Source: Gymnothorax reevesii
Lineage: Eukaryota; Chordata; Actinopteri; Anguilliformes; Muraenidae
DNA: 64,000 nucleotides
Direction of reading: 5' to 3'
Assembly: GCA_029721435.1 (NCBI GenBank)
Contig: CM056576.1
Coordinates: 70,821,876-70,885,875 of the forward strand
The position numbers and the translations under genes are program-made. Below, piece by piece: positions 34,239 to 41,910 of the stretch (positions are counted from its first letter, which is position 1; every line of letters begins with the position of its first letter). A model generated the notes under the pieces. That model had not been told where the DNA came from. It saw only the letters and a program-made list of their open reading frames with translations, and searched no databases.

Positions 34239-34715
34239 TGTAATGTGAATATAGGCCACTGGATGGCAGTATTTACCTTTTTTTTTATTCAGCTCAGACT
34301 GAAGCTATGTTCAGACATGTCCTGGACATGTCTGGGGCAAGTCCCCGAAAAGTAAAAAAAAGAGGTCTAAATGTGGGTGGGGTCTGCGAAAGAGTATATA
34401 AGGAGAAGAATTGAGACAGTAAAGTAGTAGGAGAAATTGCAAGAAGAAGGATACGTGTGACCAGACCTGTCATTTCTGTTCAAGACCTGTGAAGTTTCTT
34501 TTGTGGATTTTTGCCTGTGTTTGAGTTTTTTTTTCCTCACCCAGCACATCACCAGGAAACTGTAAATATTTCTGTTTTTTGTATTTAATCTTGGTCAGAA
34601 TATTAGTTTTGTCGTTATTGTCTTTGTTAAAAATTAAATGTGTTTAAGTTTTTAAAACTGTGTGTGTCATCCCTTGCTGTTGTTTTAAATGTAATAACAA
34701 ATTGGGGCCATAACA
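34239..34715 (+). repeat. solo LTR of the Gmr1-type family
   Basis: It starts TGTAATGTGAATATAGG and ends GGGGCCATAACA, like the LTRs of the element at 21100-27090 but in plus orientation. It is flanked by CCAC on both sides (34235-34238 and 34716-34719). At 477 bp it is slightly shorter and clearly diverged, so it is older than the complete element. The TATATAAGG box is conserved. Confidence 0.9.
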
Positions 34716-34819
34716 CCACGATGGAGGGGGAGCCCCGCTCCTCGAAAGGTGACAGCTGGAGGTTCGAGTCTGGTTAGTCGCCACTGGTGCGTGCCCTGCT
34801 GCGTCTGAGCGCCGCAACT

Positions 34820-34851
34820 ACTGATCTATATAGAATTCTATATAGATCAGT
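34820..34851. repeat. perfect 32-bp palindrome
   Basis: ACTGATCTATATAGAA at 34820-34835 is followed directly by its exact inverse complement, centred on GAATTC, with no loop. It lies inside the Harbinger element. Confidence 0.9.
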
Positions 34852-35002
34852 GACCGCAACCCGTTCTTAGGTGGCGATCTTAAAATCGGACCACTTTTTT
34901 AACCTACATGTGAAGTGTTTAGATGATCAATTATGTAGACTATATAACATGAAATATCATGGATCTATAAATTCAATTGATTAAGGCTGATGTTATTCGT
35001 AC

Positions 35003-35260
35003 TTATACGTGTGGCCAATGCAGAATTTTTTCTTGGTCACACTTATAAGTGCGTCTAATGCGAATTTCGATCAATTTTTGTGCTTGGACGTACTTAAATA
35101 AGTGCGAATAGTCACTTCGATTTATTAATGAAATAAATCGAACTTCTGCTGCCCTCCGGTTTTCCCCGCAGCAAGCAATAGTTTTCCAAACTGCAGCTTT
35201 CTGGGCTCCCTTAATGCCACTCTTAAGGCGTCCAAATAAAATTATTTTGTTTTTCTCCAC
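35003..35260 (-). pseudogene. Myb/SANT-like DNA-binding domain remnant (Harbinger)
   Basis: The frame opens with EKNKIILFGRLKSGIKGAQK, then WKTIACCGENRRAAEVRF. This is the pattern of the Myb/SANT-like (NAIF1/MSANTD-type) DNA-binding domain that partners the transposase in PIF-Harbinger elements: 'EKNK-ILFG-LSSGI', then a Trp, then '(N)R(T/A)-AEV'. The usual 'KKKWSDLK' helix after AEV is not in frame, so the domain is truncated by a frameshift. It sits about 90 bp inside the right terminal repeat, reading away from it. It supports the superfamily assignment. Confidence 0.6.
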
Positions 35261-35544
35261 CTAGGACGTGATAATTTATATTTCCTGGCGAACGCTGATA
35301 TTTACACCAGAATCTACACCAGATCCTACTCAAGTTTGATAAATGAGGGCCACTATTTTCAAGGGTATTTTATCCTTCATGGCGTGGATGGATGTTTCTA
35401 TGTAACATTTGGCTAAAGAGAGTAATTAAAAACTCTAAACATGAGAAACACCTAATTAAGTCATTTACAGCTTGTTAAAATCCAGCGATAACAACTGTGG
35501 CTGAAACAAAAACCAGTGTACACAGTGCGTCCCCAGGAAGACAA

Positions 35545-36200
35545 TTACGCATACCAACTACTGAGCATTTGGCTCCTACTGCACCCTTTCTCTAAAATGT
35601 CCTGAATCTCCTCTCCTTTGACATCTGTTATCCCAAGTAACTCCTTCGCATCATGAACCACCATCCTTGTCTTTTCGGTATTGGATTCTATTTCCTTTGC
35701 GCAATTAATAACCATGGCTACAAATGCCAAAAACCACTTTCTGTCCATTAAAAAAAAATATTATTATTCAGGTCTTGATTCTTTAGCCACTGTCTGCACA
35801 GTGCATGTTATAGTGCATATGCACTGCATAGTGCATATTTCTTCACTATGCATTTTTCTACTGATCTTCTTTGTAGATACTGCATATGATAATTTATTCT
35901 GGTTCCATACTCATTCCACGTCGCTCTCCAATTTCCTTCACTCATGTTGCTTTGCTCCGGCTTCATGATTCCCCCACAATGATAACAGATGGCTTGATCT
36001 TTCAAAAGCCTGCATTCGCTTTCTGAGCATCCAAATTTACCACATCTTCTGCATCTTAAAGTCTTTTCTCAACAAACTGTGGCAACATGCCCATTTTCTT
36101 GGCTCCAAAATCGCTCGGAAGCTGTGCCCTCCCAAGCAGCCCCGTGTCCAGTAACTCTTTTTAGAATTCGATCAATATTGACATGCTGTCTTTCTCTTTC
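35545..36200 (-). pseudogene. LINE ORF1 (zinc-knuckle Gag-like) fragment
   Basis: On the minus strand, near 36060-36110, the sequence reads QENGHVATVC, a stop, then EKTLRCRRCGKFGCSESECR and AICYHCGG (about 35960-36050). These are successive zinc-knuckle-like clusters as in the ORF1/Gag-like proteins of fish LINEs. Further downstream (35545-35748) the frame WFLAFVAMVINCAKEIESN, then VHDAKELLGITDVKGEEIQD resembles the C-terminal part of the same proteins. Stops and frame changes show decay. No reverse transcriptase of the same element was found next to it. The exact clade is not decided. Confidence 0.5.
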
Positions 36201-36459
36201 CCTTCCCGATAACTTAGATAGTGTGTAGCAAATCCATGTGGAACTGGTGGCACTGAGCATGCATTAACGGTGCCAGTGGGGCTTGCTACAGCTGTAGTCA
36301 CTGGGGAGGTCCATATGGTACTAGCGTTCAGAAAATCTAAAGTGATCTTCCAGCCTGGAGGAAGTGTTGGGCCTCTGTGCTGCAGGAAGTGGATGGAGGG
36401 GTGTTGACTGTTTCCTGACCAGTCAGCTCCTAAATTCTCACTTGGCCCATGGCACAGGA

Positions 36460-36945
36460 CTGTATTTTTATTAATATGCAGTAGTTTTATCCAGTGCCTC
36501 ACCCCCCTCTTTTCTGTGTCTCTTTCCAAGGATCTTTCCCTCCACAACCCTGAGTCCTGGACCTCCGAGCCCTGTCCATCACCATGAGCTCTGGCTGCTG
36601 CTGTCCTGCTGTGGTCCTGATCCAGTTCTGCACCATCCTCGGCATGCCACTTGCTGGACCTACTGATGCCACTGTTTAGAGGGACTTTAATGGAACTGTA
36701 ATGCCTTTTTATCCTATTTTGCTTCATCTTGTTATTAACTAGCTAGCCCGCGGAGGATGGGCTTACTCACTATAGCTGGGTTCCTTCTGAGATTTCTTCC
36801 CACTGGGGAGTTTTTTTTGTCTCATCTGCAGTAGGGAATAGGCTGGGCACTGCCCTTTCAGTAACTTCATCTCTCACTGTAAAGCATCTTTGTGACAGTC
36901 TCAGTGAAAAGCGCTATACAAATAGATTGAAATTGAAAAAAACCT
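36460..36945 (+). repeat. LINE/RTE-like 3' tail repeat
   Basis: The end AAAGCATCTTTGTGACAGTC, then AAAAGCGCTATACAAATAG, followed by A-rich GATTGAAATTGAAA, is a very common teleost repeat terminus. The upstream part (GGGTTCCTTCTGAGATTTCT, CACTGGGGAGTTTTTTTTGT) belongs to the same tail. The left border is approximate. The long minus-strand frame across it (36161-36727) is not recognised and is probably chance. Confidence 0.55.
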
Positions 36946-37355
36946 TTTTAGGTGCCGACCGCCACAAACTCTCTTCACTTCCAAATAGGAATTGGCTTTT
37001 ACCAAATGAGGGACACCTGGAATAACACCCTTCTCAAAGGCCCAGTGGCTCATTAAAAAAAGCATCTAAGGAGTAAGGAGTAAGAGCTTTGTCCCTTTGC
37101 TTCTTTATCATACACTCAATTATTACTACACTACTTCTGCAAACCCTCTCAGATTTAATGTCACCAATTTCCTATTTAACGCTCCTTTTGTTTCTTTTCC
37201 ACTAACTGCACTCTGGCCTTCTCTTTCCCCACCATTCGTATGCTGGTCCTTTCCACTGCTTTTTCCATTTTCCTTCTTTCACATTGCAATGAGCGGAGCA
37301 GGTATGGATGAAAACCAACGTATAGATCCAAAGAGCCCTCTGCCAGAAGAGCCAG
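36946..37355. other. no recognisable gene
   Basis: Pyrimidine-rich sequence with a chance open frame (37097-37372). Nothing supported. Confidence 0.3.
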
Positions 37356-37890
37356 GTGAACAAGCGATGTAGGGACGGCCTCAGATTCCAACGAGGGGAT
37401 CAGGTCTGGCTCTCCACGAGAGACCTGCGCCTCCTTTTGCCCAGCCGCAAGCTCGGCCCAAGGTCCATTGGCCCATTTAAAGTCCTCCGGACGGTCAATG
37501 AAACCACCTACTCCCTTCTGCTGCCGCTGCTACAATATAAAATTAACAAAGCTTTTCATGTCTTGCTCTACAGACCAATGATTACAGGGCCGCTGAGAGA
37601 GGCTACCCATCACCTGCCCTGGAGGTTGATGGAGCCCCAGCAGAATGGGTGTGCACCCTGCTTGACCCCGTACATCGCAGAGGCAAGCTTCAATACCTGC
37701 TAGACTGGGTAGGGTATGGTCCAGAAAAGAGGAGTTGGGTGGATTCTGAAGATATCCTGGACCCCCAGCTCCATGCAGAGTTCCATCAGACGCGTCCGGA
37801 CCAACCTCCTCCTTAACCCTGGGGTCATCCTCCTGGCTGTCGCCAAAGCATGCCGGGAGACGCTCCCAATCACTAAAGTTCTGAGGAACC
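37356..37890 (+). pseudogene. gypsy chromovirus integrase C-terminus with chromodomain
   Basis: The frame reads QRGDQVWLSTRDLRLLLPSR, KLGPRSIGPFKVLRTVNETT and [15 protein letters not shown], the GPY/F-type C-terminal module of sushi-like Ty3/gypsy chromoviruses. After a frameshift (about 37650) another frame gives [37 protein letters not shown] and ends in a proline-rich tail, a chromodomain. Chromodomains steer integration to modified chromatin in this group. The DDE core, reverse transcriptase and both LTRs are missing. This is a different gypsy lineage from the Gmr1-type elements, which lack a chromodomain. Confidence 0.85.
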
Positions 37891-38407
37891 AGCCTGCTTC
37901 AAGTCCTTAAACTCCACCATGTGCATCCGTGTGTCATTAATCAATTAGCTTGTTAAACCTTTTATAGGCCTGAGCTTTGCACCACTCCAGTGCAAAGTCT
38001 GGTGAGCCTACCATGTATGCTTTAGCTCTTGCTGTAGCATTACGCATATGTAACTTGTACTGTGATATAAGAGGCTGTTGTTCATCTTCTTGTCAGTCTT
38101 GTGAACTCCCTTTTATTTGCGCTACTTCAAAAGTAATAAACAAAATTCTCATTTCTCTGTATTTGGAACCAGTCCATATTTATACAGGTTTTCAGTGCAC
38201 TTGCAAGCGTGCACTGTGTATACATTATGGTAGGCCCAAAGAAAATATACCAGATGATCAACATATCACATACATGTCTTATGTCGCCATTATTATAACA
38301 TAAATCTGTATTAGAGGTACTCCTCGAAGATGAAATGATTCTTTGCAGAGGGAAAACTATTTTCAGAACTCATCTTAAAGACAAATTAGGAGAAATTATA
38401 CTGTGGG
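37891..38407. other. no recognisable gene
   Basis: No family resemblance in either strand. Confidence 0.3.
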
Positions 38408-38760
38408 ATATTTACAATTATGGCCCTCTGTACATGGTATGTGTGACATTGTGCTTTCTTGCCCAGTTGGACGATCTGTGTAATTTCAATGGCTATTTCT
38501 CCGTCTCTTCAAAAAGTCTCAATAATCTGACAGTGGGAATCAGAGACAATATAACAGAGTATCAAAATCCATTTTTTCAGCAAGATTTTTTAAAATTGGA
38601 GCCTCTGAATATGGTATCTGTGATAATGAGACAAAATGCTTTTTTTTTCCAAATTGCAGGATCTGTATTTTCTATAGCTATATCTCATATTCAAAATATC
38701 TCAAGGAACTGACAGTGGGGTATCAGAGGCAATATAACATAGTTTCAAATGCAGGGGGGA
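38408..38760 (+). repeat. tandem dimer, about 190-bp unit
   Basis: Two diverged units align end to end: CCCTCTGTACATGGTATGTG ... TCTGACAGTGGGAATCAGAG and CCTCTGAATATGGTATCTGT ... ACTGACAGTGGGGTATCAGAG, each followed by ACAATATAACA- or GCAATATAACA-type sequence. The second starts about 188 bp after the first. The open frame 38335-38712 results from this repeat and is not a recognised gene. Confidence 0.6.
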
Positions 38761-38772
38761 ATTTATTTTTAT

Positions 38773-39230
38773 CTCACCTGACGAAGTCAGGTGAGCTTAT
38801 GTCATGGCCTGTTTGTCCGTCGTTCGTCGTCGTTCGCCACGGCGGCCATATTGAAAATCACATAATTGGCCATCTGAAAGCTATTTATGCACATATTCAG
38901 CTATGTAGTTAGTACATGGCAAGATAGATCACATATCATACAGCTTTTTCTGTATTTCGAATTTTGACCTTGCTTTGACCTTCAACTTTATACAACCCCT
39001 GTGAGTTACATTGAAATCTTTCAAAATCATCTTCTCCGAAACTACTTGGCCAATTAAGCTAAAACTTGGCAGGCGTTTCGATCCGATTTCAAATATGGCT
39101 GCCTCGGTGGCCATTTTGAAAATGACATTAATCACCATCTGAAAGCTATTTATGCATATATTCAGCTCAATTTTGCTATGTAGGTAGTAGATAGCAAGAT
39201 ACATGACATATAATTCAAGTTTTAAATGTC
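38773..39230 (+). repeat. repeat with hairpin head and internal duplication
   Basis: It opens with a hairpin, CTCACCTGAC, GAA, GTCAGGTGAG (38773-38795). A block containing GGCCAT, TTGAAAAT, CCATCTGAAAGCTATTTATG and TATTCAGCT occurs at about 38843-38945 and again at about 39108-39205, about 265 bp apart. The boundaries and family are unknown. Confidence 0.55.
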
Positions 39231-39526
39231 AAGGTCACTGGAGGTAATAAAAAAGTTGAAATCATGCCTTTGGCTACTTGTCAAAAGAGGGCATGCAAGA
39301 AAGTCCCAGGGTTTTTTATGACTAGTGTGAGTTAAACTACTTCTTACCCACCCTACTAGTTTGAGTTAAACTGCTTCTTACACACCATTGAGTGGTCAGG
39401 GGAGCTACAGGGCCCGTGGGACTATTTTTGTATTTTGTGTTTGTTTCGAGCCACCAGTTTATTCATCCTTTTGTTCCCCTGTGTTGCTATTTTGTAATAA
39501 AAACATTCACTTTTGCCAGCTTGTCG
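39231..39526. other. no recognisable gene; LTR-like tail
   Basis: A duplicated phrase (TAGTGTGAGTTAAACTACTTC and TAGTTTGAGTTAAACTGCTTC) and a GT-rich segment with AATAAA near 39498 suggest an LTR or UTR remnant in front of the Gmr1-type copy. No paired repeat found. Confidence 0.3.
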
Positions 39527-40220
39527 TATGATGTGATTAAAAAAGCTGTGCTTAGCAGCTACGAATTGGTACCAGAGGCATACAGATAGAAGTTAAGAAC
39601 TCACAAAAAAATTGCCAGGGAAAACATCTGTAGAGTTTGGGCATGAGGAGGAGATTCAGTTTAAGTGGTGGTGTAAAGCGAGCAAGTTGCATCATTTCGA
39701 GACTCTTTGTGAGTTGATACTCATAGAGCAGTTTAAAAACTGCCTGACAGACCGATTGGTCACATATATTAATGAGCAGAAGGTGAGCACGTTAGCGGAA
39801 GCCACCGTATTTGCTGATGAATTTGTACTCACGCGCAAACAAACATTTGGGACCGCTAAATCCGACAAAGTTACTTCTCCATCTACCTCTGCTAATAAAA
39901 CGCAGGCTAGTTCCACACACCCCTCGTTAGTCTCCTCTCATGAGGAGCGGGAATGTTATTTCTGCCACCGAGTAGGTCATGTTAAAGCAGATTGTTTTAA
40001 GTTGAAACGTAAATTTTCACAACCCAAACAAACTAAAGAAGTGGCGAAGGTAAAAACGCTGGGTCCATCGTCCACACCTTCAGAGGGAAAGTGTGAGACG
40101 GTAGACACCAGTTTTGAGTCATTCTCACTAGATGGGTTGGTTTCCAGTGTTTTGGTTCAAGGCATTGGAGTGGGGTTTGTTTCCGTACCTCCTCACCAGG
40201 TGCATTTGTACTGTAGATAA
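39527..40220 (+). pseudogene. gag of Gmr1-type copy 2
   Basis: It starts in mid-capsid at SYDVIKKAVLSSYELVPEAY (matching the intact element around residues 228-249), has a stop and a frame change near 39588-39612, then is open for about 200 codons with EQFKNCLTDRLVTYINEQKV, FADEFVLTRK and the knuckle CYFCHRVGHVKADC near 39954-39996. After the knuckle the text jumps from SFESFSLDGLVSS straight to VLVQGIG. The protease block with its DTGA active site is therefore deleted. It ends at a stop at 40220. The product would be a capsid fragment with a zinc knuckle only. Confidence 0.85.
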
Positions 40221-40870
40221 GTTACTGGAGCATATAAAGTGGGCTTGCGGTCAAAGCTATCGGTAAAAGGTGTTTCATTTATTTAAGGAAATGACATTGC
40301 TGGGGGCAGAGTTGTTCCAGTGGTGGAGGTTTTGAATCGCCCAGTTAAATTGCAACCCAATGTGTTGGCTGAGAACTTCCCTGAAGTGTTTCCCATGTGT
40401 GCAGTCACTCGTGTGCAGGAATGCAGATTAGGTGAGGAGGAGCTTAATCTGTCAAACGCTGTGTTTCCGGCTGGGCTGTTTGATGAGACCGCGTCTTCAC
40501 ATGCTCCTGTTGAGGAGAGGTGTAAACTTAAACTTGAGTGTTACTCACCCACAACCCAAGAAAAACACTCTCTACCGATGACACATGAAAAAATTATTGT
40601 TGCCCAGGAGGATGCTGCCCTTACTAAGTATTTTGACATTGCTGTTTCTTCTGATCGAGCAAAAACTAAGGAGTTGGTGTATTTTGTTGAAAATGGGCTT
40701 CTGATGCGGAGATGGTCATTGCATAATGGTTTTGAGTGGGGTCTTATGCGCCATGCGGTGGTGCCTACACAATTTCGTCAGTCTCTGTTGTCACTGGCTC
40801 ATGATAATTTTTGGGCCAGCTATTTAGGGGTTAAAAAAAAACCAATGATCGTGTTTTAAAACACTTCTTT
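40221..40870 (+). pseudogene. protease-integrase linker and HHCC region, copy 2
   Basis: Pieces VGLRSKLSVKGVSFI, a stop, then GNDIAGGRVVP align with the end of the protease domain in the intact protein. The frame 40320-40859 contains FPMCAVTRVQ, VENGLLMRRW, VVPTQFRQSLLSLAHDNFWA and SYLGVKK, the lead-in to the integrase zinc finger. The first finger histidine (LAHD) is present. The frame breaks at an A-run near 40838-40846 before HFFW. The second half of the finger lies in the inverted segment that follows. Confidence 0.75.
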
Positions 40871-40876
40871 TGGTAA

Positions 40877-41272
40877 GGGCTTGATACTTGGTGCACAATG
40901 GACAGAGACTGTAAAATCTGCTCAAAGATGACTGATAAAAAAATTTGTCCTCTGATCTGCTTGGACTATTTTTGGAAGGCTGAATGTAGAAAAAAACTTG
41001 ATCAGGGCCTTAACTACACTCTGCAATGTTATTTTCCCCGGGGCAATAGTCTCAGGGTAACAAGTGGCAATGCATATTATTGTGAGCAAGAACTGATTTC
41101 CAGATTTAGTTTTCGGTAAGGGTCCAACACAATCCACTAGTATATATTCACATGGCTCCCCTATCGCTGGTATAGGACGAAGTGGAGCAGGTAAAATTAC
41201 TTGGTTTGGTTTCCCCGTCATTTGACACACGACAGGTGAGACAAAACTTGGATATGTCTTTCTTCAACCCTG
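40877..41272 (-). pseudogene. inverted integrase core, Gmr1-type copy 2
   Basis: This segment reads on the minus strand as the integrase finger and core: LKKDISKFCLTC, CQMTGKPNQVILPAPLRPIP, YILVDCVGPLPKTKSGNQFL, ALIKFFSTFSLPKIVQADQ, then HLFEQILQ. In the intact relative these residues come directly after HFFWPG and directly before the HPESQG block. Here the plus-strand text stops at HFFW (about 40868) and resumes at HPESQG (about 41274), so an about 395-bp piece was inverted in place. The core keeps the first two acidic residues (VDCVGP, ADQ). Short GGCC-type microhomology is visible at the junctions. Confidence 0.85.
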
Positions 41273-41910
41273 GCCATCCTGAGTCACAAGGTGTGCTTGA
41301 ACGCTGGCATCAGACAGTTAATTCGGTTTTACGCAAGTACTGTATGGAGACAGGAAAAGACTGGGACGATGGTGTCCCTCTGGCACTGTTTGTGGTACGA
41401 GGAACTGTGCAAGAGTCATTGGGTTTTAGCCCAACTGAACTTGTGTTTGGTCACAAAGTCAGAGGGCCATTGAATGTTTCAAAAGATCGTATTGTTGGTG
41501 AGAGTTCGCCCACTAAAATGAATGTGATGACGTGTGTAAGCCGGTTCCGTGAACGGTTACATGATGCTTGGGAAATGGCAAAGGAGAATCTCTCTTGCGC
41601 AGCTGGTAATGAAGCGTTAGTTTGATAAGGCTGTAGTCCCGCGGTCACTGCAAGCTGGTGATGAGGTGATTGTCTTATTGCCTGTACCTGGTTCAGCTCT
41701 GCATGCTCGGTTCACTGGTCCTTATTCTATTGATAGGAAATTGAGTGACACAGATTACGTGGTAAAAACTCCTGAATGTAGAAGACAAACCAGAGTGTGT
41801 CACATAAATATGTTGAAGCATTACCACTCGAGAGATGAAGTGGCTTCTGAAAAGCCAACTGCATCTGTAATGGTTGCTGCGGCAGTTGTGGTGCCAGGGG
41901 TTGAGAATTT
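41273..41910 (+). pseudogene. integrase C-terminal part and GPY/F module, copy 2
   Basis: The frame 41182-41625 contains HPESQGVLERWHQTVNSVLR with the catalytic Glu of the DDE triad, then DWDDGVPLALFVVRGTVQES, FSPTELVFGHKVRGPL and RFRERLHDAWEMAKENL. After a one-base shift near 41625 it continues as VIVLLPVPGSALHARFTGPY, DTDYVVKTPE and RVCHINMLKHYH. The region aligns throughout with residues about 898-1090 of the intact polyprotein. It ends at the solo LTR inserted at 41911. Confidence 0.85.

Larger units (their letters stand above)
33460..35351 (-). mobile_element. PIF-Harbinger element (non-autonomous) with nested LTR
   Basis: The left end GGCCCTCTTTTATCAAACTTG and its inverse at the right, CAAGTTTGATAAATGAGGGCC, are flanked by ACT on both sides (33457-33459 and 35352-35354). 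Three-base duplications are typical of PIF-Harbinger. A remnant of the Myb/SANT-like DNA-binding protein of such elements lies on the minus strand just inside the right end (35003-35260). No DDE transposase remains. A solo LTR of the Gmr1-type family (34239-34715) is inserted in it. Confidence 0.7.
32955..35548. mobile_element. older inverted-arm element hosting a Harbinger insertion
   Basis: The left arm (about 32955-33080) reads TCCTCGGAACCCACTGTGTG, then GGTTCCAACCACA and TTAACAAGCTGTTAAT. The right arm on the minus strand (about 35548-35375) reads TCCTGGGGACGCACTGTGTA, then GTTTCAGCCACA and TTAACAAGCTGTAAAT. Similarity is around 70 percent over at least 85 bp. No target duplication is clear. 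The Harbinger element 33460-35351 lies inside. Confidence 0.55.

Noticed and set aside
36161..36727. 188-codon minus-strand frame
   Set aside because: No family motif; it overlaps a dispersed 3' tail repeat on the other strand and runs into the ORF1 remnant in a different frame.
38335..38712. 125-codon plus-strand frame
   Set aside because: Generated by the 190-bp tandem dimer; no recognisable protein.
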